DNA from: Palaemon carinicauda
Taxonomy: Eukaryota; Arthropoda; Malacostraca; Decapoda; Palaemonidae
Assembly (NCBI RefSeq): GCF_036898095.1
Contig: NC_090743.1
Span: forward strand, 18,422,500-18,486,499
Length of the DNA: 64,000 nucleotides
Direction of reading: 5' to 3'
Shown piece by piece: positions 12,198 to 23,559 of this stretch. Made by a program: the position numbers and the translations under genes. Position 1 is the first letter of the stretch; every line of letters begins with the position of its first letter. A model generated the notes under the pieces. That model was not told where the DNA came from and did not search any database. It saw only the letters and a program-made list of their open reading frames with translations.

Positions 12198-13038
12198 ATG
12201 CCGGCTCTCAAGGAGACGGACCCAACCTCATTGCTTATTCCGGGTACCTCTGCAACCTGGGACGACGCGTCTTCTACCTTCACAGTGGGGAAGCTAGACC
12301 CAGACTGTGCCTCTACTCTTTTCTCTGAGAAGCTCCCCAGATTACTATCGAGTCTTCTCAAAACTGAGTTCGAGACCCGTAATAGACTAGCTAGGTCCCT
12401 CCACTCCATCACCTCCATGGAGTCCCTAGCATCGGTTTACCCAGAGGAAACACTGTTCAGTCGTCACAAAGAACCTGCTGCTGTCCTACCAAATAGACCT
12501 CCATGACTTCTGGTCGGCTCGAGTTAGTTGCAGGAAGTTCGTTCTGTCTGAAGCCTCCATCAGACATGAACCGAACAGGCTGATAGCGTCCTCCTGCTGG
12601 GGTAAGAACCTCTTCCCTCGGAGCGAAGTTGATAAGGTTCTTCAGGACGCGGCGAGGGCAAACCAAAATTTGCAAGTAAGGTGGGGTTTCTCAGCCAAAA
12701 GGAGGATCGAATCCCAGAAGCAGACGTTCTTCAAGAAGAAGCAGAGGTTTATTCCTTACAAGACGGTCCGGGGTAACTCGTCGACACAGTCTTCCTCTCC
12801 TTCGACTTAACAACCGGCTCCCCCTCAGCAAGTAGTCTACCTCACTGCTCCCCCTGGTACACAGCCCAACCCCTCTTGGATGTCCTCTCCTGCATACAAC
12901 CCTACCTACGAATCCTCCGGTTCCTTTCGTGGACACCAGAGAGGAAGCTTCAGAGGTAGAGGACAGTTCCGCCAACGAGGCGGACCTAAAGCAAGGGGTG
13001 CCCGTGGGGGGAGGGGACCTAGGTTCACTCCCTCCTAA
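12198..13038 (+). pseudogene. gag-like ORF1, DIRS family 1 (element B), broken
   Basis: ATG at 12198 (MPALKETDPTSLL) opens a frame to 12506 that is then interrupted. A neighbouring frame continues with DFWSARVSCRKFVLSEASIR and NQNLQVRWGFSAKRRIESQ, has one stop near 12808, and ends in a Gln/Gly/Arg-rich tail (GSFRGRGQFRQRGG, RGGRGPRFTPS) at 13038. This layout of an acidic N-terminus, a helical middle and a basic RG-rich end fits a nucleic-acid-binding gag of DIRS elements. It has no zinc-knuckle array like family 2, so the two families' ORF1 proteins are unrelated or very diverged. Confidence 0.65.
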
Positions 13039-13266
13039 TGATGTGATAGCGGTAGGAGGGAGACTTTATCACTTCCGAGACCATTGGACCTTCAGTCCAT
13101 AGGCTCACAGCATAATATCCAAGGGCTTGGGTTGGAAATGGTCACAGGGATCTCCTCCTCCACCAGTGACCTTCTTCCAGAGACCCACTCCCATCCTGGA
13201 AAAGTACACCACAGAGTTACTCAAGAAGAAAGCGATCAAACAGTCCCTTAGAAAGACTCGTCGGCG

Positions 13267-13989
13267 TTGAGGGTAGTTCTGGACTTGTCGAAACTAAACT
13301 CTTACATCCTTTGCGACAAGTTCCGTATGCTGACTATCTCTCAGGTACGGACCTTACTTCCCCGTGGGGCCGTCACCACCTCTATCGATCTTACTGACGC
13401 CTATTATCATGTCCCAGTAGCTCGAAACTTCTCTCCTTACCTAGGCTTCCGTCTCGGCAAGAAAGCCTTTGCATTCAAAGTCATGCCCTTCGGTCTCAGC
13501 ATTGCCCCCAGGATATTCACGAAACTGGGGGAGACGGTGCTCGAACAACTCAGAAACCAAGGGATACAGATCATCGCCTATCTGGACGATTGGCTCATTT
13601 GGGCCCAGTTGAACCAGGAATGCAACAGAGCTACGTCGAAGGTAATTCACTTTCTCGCCAAACTGGGCTTCCAAGTCAATCTCCGAAAGTCTCGCCTACA
13701 ACCATCAAGCCACTTCGAATGGTTAGGCATCCGGTGGGACCTTTCAAAGCACAGGCTCTCCCTTCCTCCCAAGAAGGTAAGGGAGATAGCTTCCAAGGTC
13801 AGGAACTTTCTCAAACACAAACAGGTGTCCAGAAGAGCTTTAGAACGCATCCTCGGCCTTCTCCAATTTGCCTCACTGACCGATCTCCTTTTAAAAGCCA
13901 AACTCAAAGACATCAATCGAGTTTGGAGAAAGAGAGCAACAATACCTTTAAGAGACAAGATCTCGAAGATCCCCTCTGTCTTAAAATGA
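13267..13989 (+). pseudogene. Reverse transcriptase domain (element B), truncated at N-end and frameshifted at C-end
   Basis: The frame runs from 13252 (after TAG at 13249) to 13989. It holds RT motifs in order: LDLSKLNSYI, motif A SIDLTDAYYHVP (Asp at residue 41 counted from 13267), KVMPFGLSIAP, and the catalytic IIAYLDDWLIWA with YLDD at 13579-13590. Thumb-like sequence NLRKSRLQPSSHFEWLGI follows. All visible RT catalytic residues are present. The usual fingers segment before LDLSKL is missing, and the frame ends at a shift near 13980, after which the protein continues in another frame. RT would copy the element RNA into DNA. Confidence 0.85.
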
Positions 13990-14893
13990 GACTACGACCA
14001 TGGTCCGAACGGAGGAACCTCTCCAAATCGGTTCCTCTACAGTTCCCCTCTCCACAAGTGACAATTCATACCGACGCGTCTCTGAGTGGATGGGGGGTTA
14101 CTCCCAACATCAGATGTTTCAGGGCTCTTGGTCACCCGCCATGAAGCAGTTCCATATCAATGTTCTCGAAGCCATGGCAGTGTTCTTGACCCTGAAGAGA
14201 ATCTCTCCTCCGAGGTCGACCCACATCAGAGTAGTCTCAGACAGCACAGCAGTAGTCCACTGCCTCAACAGAGGGGGATCCAAGTCACCCAACCTGAATC
14301 AGATCCTGGTCACTATCTTCGCCTTGGCAGCCGACAAAGACTGGTTCCTGTCAGCAACTCACCTAGCAGTAGTCCAGAATGTGATAGCAGACTCATTATC
14401 CAGGACAAAACCACTGGAATCAGAATGGTCCCTAGACATACACTCCTTCCGGTGGATACTCAGGCTGGTTCCAGGTCTCCAGGTAGATCTATTCGCGACC
14501 CAACTCAATCACAAACTCCCATGTTATGTGACCCCGAACCTGGACCCTCAGGCTTATGCCATGGACGCATTAACCCTGGATTGGAACCATTGGCAGAAGA
14601 TCTACTTATTCCCTCCAGTGAATCTTCTACTGAAAGTCTTACACAAACTCCGCTCCTTCCACGGGGCAGTGGCTTTAGTGGCACCTCACTGGCCAAAGAG
14701 CAGTTGGTTTCCTCTCCTCCTCGAGTTGAAACTCCGTCCCTTCCGGATCCCATTCCCCAAACTGACCCAAGTGGTCCAAACTCGGACTGTGTCAGATTCC
14801 TCAAGGATAGCCAAAACCCTAACTTTGTGGATTTCATTAAGTTTGCGGCTCGTAAGGATGCAAACATCAACCCGGATAATGTCCTCTTCATAG
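13960..14893 (+). pseudogene. RNase H and Dam-methyltransferase-like segment (element B)
   Basis: RNase H starts in frame 3 with TIHTDASLSGWG near 14065 and, after a further shift near 14090, continues in frame 2 (open 14000-14893). There HINVLEAMAV (Glu 57), RVVSDSTAVVH (Asp 81) and VIADSLSR (Asp 131) supply the remaining carboxylates, so the catalytic set D-E-D-D is complete apart from the frameshifts. From residue ~162 follows VDLFATQLNHKLPCYV ... YLFPPVNLLLKVLHKLRS ... APHWPKSSWFP, the region described in DIRS elements as Dam-like methyltransferase, with FPP as its (N/D)PP(Y/F)-type motif. Methyltransferase activity is unproven. Confidence 0.78.
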
Positions 14894-15801
14894 AATCAGA
14901 CAAAAGGGACTCTACGATTTGCCAATATGATTCGGCAGTTAAGAAACTAGCAGATTTCTTAAAGAATTCAGACCATTCCGTTATGACTCCTAATTTAGCC
15001 ATCTCCTTCTTTAGGTCCATATTTGACAAAGGCCTAGCAGCTAGCACTATAACCACCATTAAGTCAGCTTTGAAGAAGGTCTTCCTGGTTGGGTTTAACA
15101 TTAACCTGGCGGATTCTTATTTCTCGTCTATTCCAAAAGCATGTGCTAGGCTTCGACCTTCGGTTCGCCCACAAAAGGTCTCTTGGTCTCTGAATGATGT
15201 CCTCAAACTTGCCTCCGACACGGACAACGAATCCTGCTCCTATATCACTCTTCTTAGGAAGACTTTATTTCTAACAGCTTTGGCCTCGGGTGCTAGAATC
15301 TCAGAACTAGCAGCTCTCTCACGAAACTCAGAAAACATAGATTTCCTCCCTTCAGGTGAAGTACTTCTTTCTCCAGACAGGGCGTTCCTAGCTAAAAATG
15401 AGGACCCCCAAAATAGGTGGTCCCCTTGGAAGATTATTCCTCTTCTCCAAGATACTTCTCTATGTCCAGTCACTACTCTCAGGGCCTTTTTAGCCAGGAC
15501 TGCTACCCGATCGTCTGGCCCCTTGTTTATCAGAGAACAAGAAGGTACCATTTCCATACAGGGTATTAGGCAACAGATCCTATACTTCATTAAACAAGCC
15601 AATCCGGGATCATTTCCCCATGCTCATGATATCCGGTCAGTAGCTACCTCCATCAATTATTTCCAAAATATGGATTTTGATGACCTTAAAAAGTACGCGG
15701 GTTGGAAATCTCCTATGGTCTTCAAACGCCACTATCTAAAGAACTTACAGGCCCTTAAATACCCAACGGTTGCAGCTGGGAGCCGTATCTCTCCCCAGTG
15801 A
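14086..15801 (+). CDS. Tyrosine recombinase (YR) ORF of DIRS element B
   Basis: A 571-residue open frame. Its first ~230 residues overlap the RNase H/Dam frame and may be out-of-frame noise, so the true start is uncertain and probably lies near 14700. The certain part begins NPNFVDFIKFAARKDANI and has a core-binding domain (RDSTICQYDSAVKKLADF, ASTITTIKSALKKVF). A catalytic domain follows with ALASGARISEL (Arg 404), HDIRSVATS (His 514, Arg 517), AGWKSPMVF and FKRHYLKNL (Tyr 550). The R-H-x-x-R-Y set is complete. The enzyme would integrate a circular DNA copy by strand exchange without target-site duplication. This is the only coding unit in the DIRS copies here with no visible defect. Confidence 0.85.
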   Translation: MDGGLLPTSDVSGLLVTRHEAVPYQCSRSHGSVLDPEENLSSEVDPHQSSLRQHSSSPLPQQRGIQVTQPESDPGHYLRLGSRQRLVPVSNSPSSSPECDSRLIIQDKTTGIRMVPRHTLLPVDTQAGSRSPGRSIRDPTQSQTPMLCDPEPGPSGLCHGRINPGLEPLAEDLLIPSSESSTESLTQTPLLPRGSGFSGTSLAKEQLVSSPPRVETPSLPDPIPQTDPSGPNSDCVRFLKDSQNPNFVDFIKFAARKDANINPDNVLFIESDKRDSTICQYDSAVKKLADFLKNSDHSVMTPNLAISFFRSIFDKGLAASTITTIKSALKKVFLVGFNINLADSYFSSIPKACARLRPSVRPQKVSWSLNDVLKLASDTDNESCSYITLLRKTLFLTALASGARISELAALSRNSENIDFLPSGEVLLSPDRAFLAKNEDPQNRWSPWKIIPLLQDTSLCPVTTLRAFLARTATRSSGPLFIREQEGTISIQGIRQQILYFIKQANPGSFPHAHDIRSVATSINYFQNMDFDDLKKYAGWKSPMVFKRHYLKNLQALKYPTVAAGSRISPQ

Positions 15802-16209
15802 TCTCTTGTTCTTCCTTTCATCCATCTCTTTTCTTCTCCCTCCTACCCGCCACTCGCACCACGACGCCGCTTCCTTGGTGGTTCGTTAGCCCTAGTTTAT
15901 TACATATTAGGTTAAGATGATTTTAACTTTTAATGTGTTTACCGCAATTTAGTGTTGGGATATTCTTAGCCATGTCAGTTTTGTTGCTTGTTGTGCTCTG
16001 ATACTCGGAGGCTTCCTTGTTATCATGTTTGTTTAGCCTTACGCTCACTATGTCCTGTGACTAGTTTATGATTCATGCTTACTTACCTAAATATAATATA
16101 TGGTTCTCCTTAAATGGTGTTTTTTCTCTCCCCTCATTACTAATTATTATTGGGCTTGGAAGGCATTCTCTGGTACATTTTCACCGGCCGCCACAGGTCG
16201 ACCCAGAAA
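15802..16209. other. 3' UTR and right ITR of element B
   Basis: No ORF. The sequence matches 10735-11086 of element A closely (TCCCTCCTACCCGCCACTCG, GATACTCGGAGGCTTCC). It ends in the right ITR that abuts the terminal module. Confidence 0.7.
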
Positions 16210-17089
<880 letters not shown>

Positions 17090-17548
17090 TTTGTTCCATA
17101 ACTGACATACAAACCACGCTATATAATAGGGGTGACTCACCCATTAGGAAGGGTGGACGTCCCTGCCAGTATTGGCTTTTTGGCTTTGCCCGAGGACTCC
17201 TTATTTGAATGTGTCAGCACCCAAGAAATAAGGGGTCCCTGCACCTCGCTAGAACCTTGCTACGCAAGGACTGCGGCCTACGCAAGCAGTGTGTGAAGGC
17301 ATAACGAAGTGTGACTCGTCCTAGGTAGTTGATCTGAAGTTCTTTAGATGGAAACTTATAGACTAGGACTTTCCCAATACCACCTCGTCAGGGTATGGGG
17401 ACGTGACAGCATTAACTTCAATACTAGGAACACAAGGAAACGTGGTTTACCTGCAGTGGTTTGAGGTCAGCTGTGCAGAGAACCCAGGATGCTGCTTTCC
17501 CGAAGAGAGGGGATGATGAAGAAAAGAATAAGGGCCAGTCAAACCTTT

Positions 17549-19028
17549 TCATTCATGCAGACTAAAACCGGGTAACAATGTCCTCAACCTTCTGCTACTT
17601 GTCCAATAAGGAGCTTGAGGTTTTAAACCAGCTGTTGTGCAGCCACCACAGGGCCGATAGAGAATGTATCGAGCCTCCTGTGGGTCACGTCTTGCAGGTA
17701 ATGGGCTGTGAAGGTTGTCTAACGCTTCCACACCCCAGCTTGAAGGACCTGCGTCCCTGAAAAATTCTTTTTGAAGGCCAGGGTTGAGCTACGCCCCTGA
17801 CATGTGCTCTAGGGCGACGTGACGGAGGAGGATCTGGATTCAGGGCCAGATGAATCACCCTACAAATCCATGCAGAGATGGTGTTCTTAGTGACCCTCCT
17901 CTTAGTCCTCCCTGTGCTAACGAATAACGCTGGCACATGAGGACGAACTACAGCTGTTCTTTTAAGATATAGCCTCAAACTCCTTACTGGGCATAGTAGG
18001 AGATGGTCTGGGTCATCTGTTACAGAATGGAGACTAGAAATCCGGAAGGCGTCAAACCGAGGATCCGCTACTCCCGGATTCGGAGTCTTAGCAATAAACT
18101 CAAGGGACGAAACTGAACGTTACCTCCCCCATCCCCTTGAATGGGCGATGTCATATGAGAGACCATGAAGTTCGCTAACACGCTTGGCCGAAGCCAAAGC
18201 TAGTAGGAACACCGTCTTCCAGGTTAGGTGGCGAACTGAAGCCTGGCGTAATGGTTCATAGAGAGGTCTCTTGAGAGACCTGAGAACTCGAACCACGTTC
18301 CATGGAGGAGGTCTCACTTCCGACTGAGGACAGGTAAGTTCATAACTTCGTATGAAAAGGGAAAGTTCCAGCGAAGAAGAAATGTCCATTCCTTTCAGCC
18401 TGAAAGCTAGACTTAAGGCTGAGCGATAGCCTTTCACTGCCGAGACTGAAAGGCGCATTTCTTCACGCAAATACACGAGGAACTCCGCTATTGTTGGAAT
18501 AGTGGCATCGAGTGGAGAGATACCCCTTCCACAACACCAACCATAGAAGACTTTCCACTTTGCCTGGTAGATAGCTGCGAATGACTTTCGCAGATGTCCA
18601 GACATCCTGACCGCAACTTGTTGAGAAAATCCTCTCTCCACAAGGAGATGCTGGATAGTCTCCAGGCGTGAAGTCGTAGCGAAGCTACGGCTTTGTGGAA
18701 GATGTTGGCATGTGGTTGTCTGAATAGATTGTGCCGTGGAGGGAGCTCTCTCGATAGCTCCGTTAGGAGTTGCAGAAGGTCCGGAACCCATTTCACGTGA
18801 TGCCATAGCAGAACTAAGAGGGTCATCGAAAGATTGACCGATGTTCTGGTCTTGTTGAGCACCCTCCTCATCAGACAGAACGGGGGAAATGCGTAAACGT
18901 CGATGTTGTCCCACCGTTGTTGGAAGGCATCTTGCCAGAGAGCCTTGGGGTCTGGGATTGGGGAGCAGTACAGCGGAAGCTTGAAGTTCAGAGCTGTTGC
19001 GAACAGATCCCCAGTCGGTGAACCCCAC
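17549..19028 (-). pseudogene. Tyrosine recombinase, family 2 (element D), frameshifted
   Basis: The open frame 18120-19028 holds the core-binding domain (RLETIQHLLVERGFSQQVAV, HLRKSFAAIYQAKWKVFYGW) and the first catalytic box ALASAKRVSELHGLS with Arg. It then stops at 18120. The rest is found in other frames: LYLKRTAVVRPHVPALF, a His-box one residue short (RAHVRG, where element F has RAHNVRG), and the nucleophile motif AHYLQDVTH near 17690. With a stop and two or more shifts it is inactive. Confidence 0.83.
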
Positions 19029-19320
19029 AAAGTCAGGACTTTGTTAGCTACTAGATGATCCAAAGACCAATCAGTACTCACTATCTGAGACGCTCTGCTC
19101 AGATTATCGGCGAGCACATTCCCTTTTGCCTGGAATGAAACATGCCGATAGTGGGATCGAGTGGACTTCGGCCCATCTCAGTATCTCTACTGCAAGATGG
19201 GATAGCTGCTTCGAAAAGGTACCTCATTGTTTGTTGATGTAAACCACTACTGTGGTGTTGTCGCTCATCACCACCACAGAGTGACCCGCCAGGTATTGTT
19301 GCAATTGGAGACTGCGCATC
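18488..19320 (-). pseudogene. RNase H tail and Dam-like segment (element D)
   Basis: The frame 18488-19117 begins with the last RNase H motif MLADNLSRASQIV, then GDLFATALNFKLPLYCSPIP and VYAFPPFCLMRRVLNK, the Dam-like region. It overlaps the YR frame by more than 500 bp in another frame, which is normal for DIRS1-type elements. Upstream (19224-19320) SVVVMSDNTTVVVYINKQ gives a middle RNase H motif. The N-terminal RNase H and all of RT are gone. Confidence 0.78.
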
Positions 19321-20902
19321 TTGTGGGCGCGCGTCAGTATGGTGGCGCGCAACTGCAGGAGAGGATGGGCGCGGGCTCGCACATATCCTCGTGAGCGTGA
19401 GAGGGAGACCGCACGTGATTGCGCAATAGTGAGCGCTGGCGTGCTGGAGACAGTAGTTGGCGCGTTGGTGAGCGCTGGCGCGTAGGAGAAGTCTTCTTTG
19501 ACTTCCCGACAGCGCCCTGATGCGAAGATCGTGGGCGCGCAGGAGAGATTGCTGTGCGTGGGCGCTGGCGCGCGGGAGAGCGCTGACGCGCAGGAGAGCA
19601 CTGGCGCGTTGGAGAGCGCTGACGAGTTGGAGAGCGCTGGCGCGCAGGAGGTTCATGGCGCGCAATGGCGTGCTGACGCGCTACCTCAGGCAAAGCCTGG
19701 CGTGCAGGAGAACGTAGGCGCGCATGCCAATCACTAGCATGGTGCGTAAGGGACGTATGCGAGTGGCGCATACGCCCTTGATGCCCAGTAATAGGGTTCG
19801 ATGCCTGATGAGCATGCAAGTCAGGTTTCGTGGGCGCGTAGCGCGCATCAGCTCTCAGGAACGGCGACGGCAGGTCAGCAGGTCTGTCGGGTGGAAGGTC
19901 GACGTGTCCTTTGAAAGGACGACCTTCCACCGAAGGGGATCGCGAACGATCCACTGAGAGGTCCAGGACCAAAGCAGGAACAGTCAATGAACGCTGACAA
20001 GGCTCCTCTGCGGCGGACTGCAACGAAGATGATGAACCAAAAAGGCGCCTCCTCACAGCAGGTGAAGGAAGGCCTCTCTGGCGAAGAGGAAGACGAGCCT
20101 TGCGACGGATACGCCCTCTGGGGGCCGTTGGATCAGCAAGCTGACCTTCTGCAGTCCTCCGAAGAGGAGTCCCTGTAAGTGAACTCCCCCGAGGGAAAAA
20201 ACACTAGCAGGAGAGACTGTTGGACTTAGTTTCTCCCTCGCTGGTTGAACAGGAACGGGAGAAACTAAGCCTTCAGCTACTGCGGGATTTGAAGAGGCAG
20301 AGGTATTGGGAGATACCGCATTGGATACCTCTGACACCACAACGTCGACAATAGACAAGAGGATCAACCTCTGCCAAAGTCGGCGATTGCTTGACAGCGG
20401 CACCCAATCAGATGTAGTCAAGTAATGCTTCCTTGGAGGGCGAACCCTCGAGCCCCAAGGAAGACCAAAGCTGAAATAGATGGGTTAATGACACATCCTC
20501 CCCCGGGGGGAGAGGTGGAGCTGCCTGGCTAGGGGAGGCAACGCCATCTCTCGAACCCCGAGCTTGGAAAACAGTACCATGGTCTACGCTACCACTCGAT
20601 GGTCTCTCGAAAGAGACCAATCGAGTGGGACCTTCGGAGGAGGTTTGGGCAACGGAAGAAGAGTCCTTGGGGTTTTCTCCTTTCAAAGAAACCTTCGAAG
20701 GAGAAAGATCCTGCCTGGACTTCTTACGTCGCCGAGAAAACCTCTCCCACTAGGAGGTAGACCACTCCCTACACTCACCACACTTATTATAACTATCACA
20801 CCGTTGACCTCTACAGTAAGGGCAAAGGGTGTAAGGGTCTGTCTCGACCGCCGACATGAATATTCCGCAGGGGCGGTCGGGTAATCCAGGACAGGTGCGC
20901 AT
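19320..20902 (-). pseudogene. gag-like ORF1, family 2 (element D), C-terminally deleted
   Basis: Start at about 20902 (MRTCPGLPDRPCG) with the cysteine array CPYC...C...CGEC complete, then ECREWSTSQ. Segments at 20408-20686, 20053-20421 and 19334-20056 continue the protein with SRSPSVEGRPF and a run of hexapeptide-like repeats (RQRSPA, RQRSPT). At ~19320 the gag frame passes without a stop into RNase H sequence (19224-19601), so the gag C-terminus seen in C and F is deleted. Confidence 0.75.
19330..19740. repeat. ~18-bp minisatellite in gag of element D
   Basis: Units like GCTGGCGCGCAGGAGAGC repeat about every 18 bp at 19560-19690 and more loosely on both sides. On minus they encode repeated RQRSPA/RQRSPT hexapeptides. 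Confidence 0.85.
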
Positions 20903-20953
20903 AATCGCAGAGGCCAACTTCACACACACACCCCGCCAAAGAGAAAGCAAAAA

Positions 20954-21260
20954 TGACAAATTCGTAGATAATTTGTATTTTTCCTAACGATACAAACCTA
21001 GCTATTTACATGGGGTGATTACTTCGGCGCAGCCGATGACGAGCCATAAAGTTTTAACGAGGGTTTCCTACCCTACCGCTAGTTAGCGGGGGGGGGGGGG
21101 GGGGTTTAGCTAGCTATCCCTCCCCCTCACACACACCGAAGAATACTCCACTTTACTTAGAGGTAGGATTTATCTTGGGGGACAGGGCTGGCGGGCACAT
21201 AACTGTAAATAGCTAGGTTTGTATCGTTAGGAAAAATACAAATTATCTATGAATTTGTCA
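20954..21260. repeat. Family-2 terminal module, copy 2 (before element E)
   Basis: 307 bp with inverted ends TGACAAATTCGTAGATAATT ... CGATACAAACC and GGTTTGTATCGTTAGGAAAA ... GAATTTGTCA. The interior, GATTACTTCGGCGCAGCCGA with GCTAGTTAGCGG, matches the reverse complement of the leader at 4030-4180. A 19-bp G run lies inside (~21087). It directly abuts the family-2 ITR at 21261. Confidence 0.9.
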
Positions 21261-21669
21261 TTTGTTCCGTAACTGACATACAAACCACGCTATTTACATG
21301 GGGTGACTTAACCCTTAGGAAGGGTGGTAAGTCCCGGCCATACTGGCTTTGGCTTGCCCGGGGATTCCATATTCGAGTGATCAAGTACTTGGACAATAGG
21401 GAATCCCTGCTCCTCGCTGGCGGTTGCGAAACTGCCGCAGCCTACATAAGGTGTGTGCGAAGATGAAAAGTGACTTGTCCCAGGCAGTTGCCCTGGAGTC
21501 CCTCAGAAGGAAATCCAGGCTAGGACTCTCCCAATACCACCTTGTTAGGGTATGGGGACATAGACAGTATTTACCTGCAGTGGTTTGAGGTCAGCTGTGC
21601 AGAGAACCCAGGATGCTGCTTTCTCCGTGGGAGGAGAGGATGAAAAGAATAAGGGCCAGACAGATCTTT

Positions 21670-22922
21670 TCATTCATGCAGACTAACACCAGGTAACAAT
21701 GCCCTCAACCTTCTGCCACTTGTCCATCAAGGAGCCTGAGGTTCAGACCAGCTGTTGTGAAGCCACCACAGGGCCGATAGAAACGTATCGAGCCTCCTGT
21801 GGGTCATGTCTTGCAGGTAAGGGGCTGAGAAGAAGGTCTGAGGCTTCAACATCCCCACTTGCAAGACCTGCATCACTGAAGATGCTCCATGAAGGGTAGG
21901 GACATATCTAAGCCCCTGATATCATGGGCTCTAGGGTGATGCGATGGAGAAGGGTCAGGATTCAAGGAAGGGTGTAGCACCCTGCGAATCCAGGCCGAGA
22001 TGGTACTCCTGGAGACCCTTCTCCTCGTTACCCAGGATCCACGAACGAGACTTGGACCTGGGGACGAACTGCAGCTGTTCTCTGAAGACACCAGCTCGGA
22101 CTCCCTGCCGGCAAGGTAGGAGATAGTCTGAGTCATCTGCTACAGGACGGAGACCCGAGCCCTGGAAGGAGTCGAAGCGGGTCCGGCACTCCCGGATTCC
22201 GAGTCTCGGCAACAAACCTCAGGGACGAACCTGAAATTGTCTCCATCTAACCCCCTGAATGGGCGAAGTCGTAAAAGAGACCATGTGACTCGCTTGGCTG
22301 AAGATAGGCTAGCAGGAACACTGTCTACCCAGAAAGGTGGTGGTCTGGGGACTATGTAGTGGTTCGTCAGGGGGGGTCTCTTTAGAGACTCGAACCACGT
22401 TCCAAGGAGGAGGTCTCATCTTTGACTGAGGGCAGGAGAGGACAAGGCTTCGCATGCGAAGGAAGAGTTCCAGCGGGGGGAGAAAAGTTTGTCCCTAGAG
22501 CCAAGAGGTAAGCCTTAAGGCTGAGGGATAGCCTTTCACAGTCGAAACTGAAAGACACACTTATCCCGCAATCCCACTAGGGGCTCCGCTATGCTGGAAG
22601 CGGCAACGTGTGGAGGGAAGCCCTCTCCCCGACACCGGTTACAGAAACTCGCCCTATTGCCTGGGAGACTACTTGCGGAAGACTTGCGCAGGTGTCCAGG
22701 CCTCCTTTTTGCCACTTGTTGCGAAAATCCTCTCTCTTTGAGGAGGTGCTGGATAGACTCCCGGCGGGAAGAGGAGCAAGCTACGGAGGCAACACATCGA
22801 TGGTGTCCCACCGTTGCTGGAAGGCCTCCTACCAGAGGGCCTTGGGATCCGTGACCGGGGAGCAGTACAGCGGGAGCTTGCAGCTCAGTGCTGTAGCGAA
22901 CCGGTCCACCGAGGGAGCCCAC
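21670..22922 (-). pseudogene. Tyrosine recombinase remnant (element E)
   Basis: The frame 22536-22922 keeps the core-binding motifs ESIQHLLKERGFSQQVAK and HLRKSSAS. Further on a short AKRV piece of the Arg box is left near 22290, and the frame 21873-22136 keeps PRAHDIRGLDMSL, the His-x-x-Arg box. Many shifts separate these parts. Confidence 0.7.
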
Positions 22923-23340
22923 CGAGGCAGGACTTGTAGGCTACTTGAGGATCCAAAGACCACTCGGAATGTGGTGTCCGTGACACACTGCTCAGACTGT
23001 CGGCGAGCCCATTCCTTTGCCTGGAATCAAGCGAGCTGCCAAGGGGACCGAGGGGGACTCGGACCATCCCGGTATCTCTACCGCAGGATGGGATGGTTGT
23101 ACTGAAAAGTACCTCCTTGACTGGGCCAGAAAACCATTACTGTGGTGCTGATGAACCTCATAACCACAGAGTAGTCCGCCAGGCTAGGTGGAGCTACTGA
23201 AGACCCAGAAACACAGTTTCCGTCTCTAGTAGGCTTAGAGAAGGTTCTTCCTGGTTCTGACCCCCTGCCTGAGGACCCGTGGATCAGAACGTGGCCCCCC
23301 CCCCTTTTCTTTGACGTGTCCGAAAACAGCATAAAGTTAG
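22885..23340 (-). pseudogene. RNase H remnant (element E)
   Basis: Starts with MLFSDTSKKRGGGH (first RNase H motif, usually DASxxGWG). The middle motif is altered to SVVMRFISTTVMVF, and the last motif reads NGLADSLSSVSR. Frame breaks throughout make it non-functional. Confidence 0.68.
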
Positions 23341-23559
23341 GGGGAAGGACGAGAAGGACTACTCCCTCTTGTAGGCCCTCGTCAGCTTCCCACCCCTATG
23401 GGTTCGTCTGTACCGGTTGTCCCCTAGGGGTCTTGGCGTCTGGGGAGACGCGCCCAAACGGGCCAGGGAGGGGAGACGTAACAACCTTGGGTTGGAAGGT
23501 CTTCTCGTGTGAGGAAAGGTCTCGCGACCTTCCTCTGCCTTGGTACCCTGACGTCTGAA

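Larger units (their letters stand above)
11539..16209 (+). mobile_element. DIRS-like retrotransposon, family 1, element B
   Basis: Order on plus: leader (11539-12197), gag with internal breaks, RT, RNase H, Dam-like segment, YR, a ~380-bp 3' UTR, then a right ITR at ~16184-16209 (CACCGGCCGCCACAGGTCGA). No inverted left terminal region is present. Element B instead begins straight after the right-hand module of A, so A and B are arranged head to tail and may share or have lost an end by recombination. It is the best-preserved pol region in the window. Confidence 0.8.
17090..20953 (-). mobile_element. DIRS-like retrotransposon, family 2, element D (internally deleted)
   Basis: Minus-strand element starting at its pol-side ITR (TTTGTTCCATAACTGACATA at 17090). 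It contains YR, Dam-like and partial RNase H remnants, then jumps into the gag repeat region, so RT and the gag C-terminus are absent. At 20953 it is cut by the module of element E shortly before its own leader and gag-side ITR, which are missing. 17090-17540 is 3' UTR without an ORF. Confidence 0.8.

Noticed and set aside
14086..15801. Prokaryotic phage integrase or integron recombinase
   Set aside because: The neighbouring RT, RNase H, ITRs and eukaryotic repeats place the YR in a DIRS retrotransposon.
18120..19028. Independent host gene of 302 residues
   Set aside because: ALASAKRVSELHGLS and the core-binding motifs, and the match to element F, show it is DIRS recombinase.
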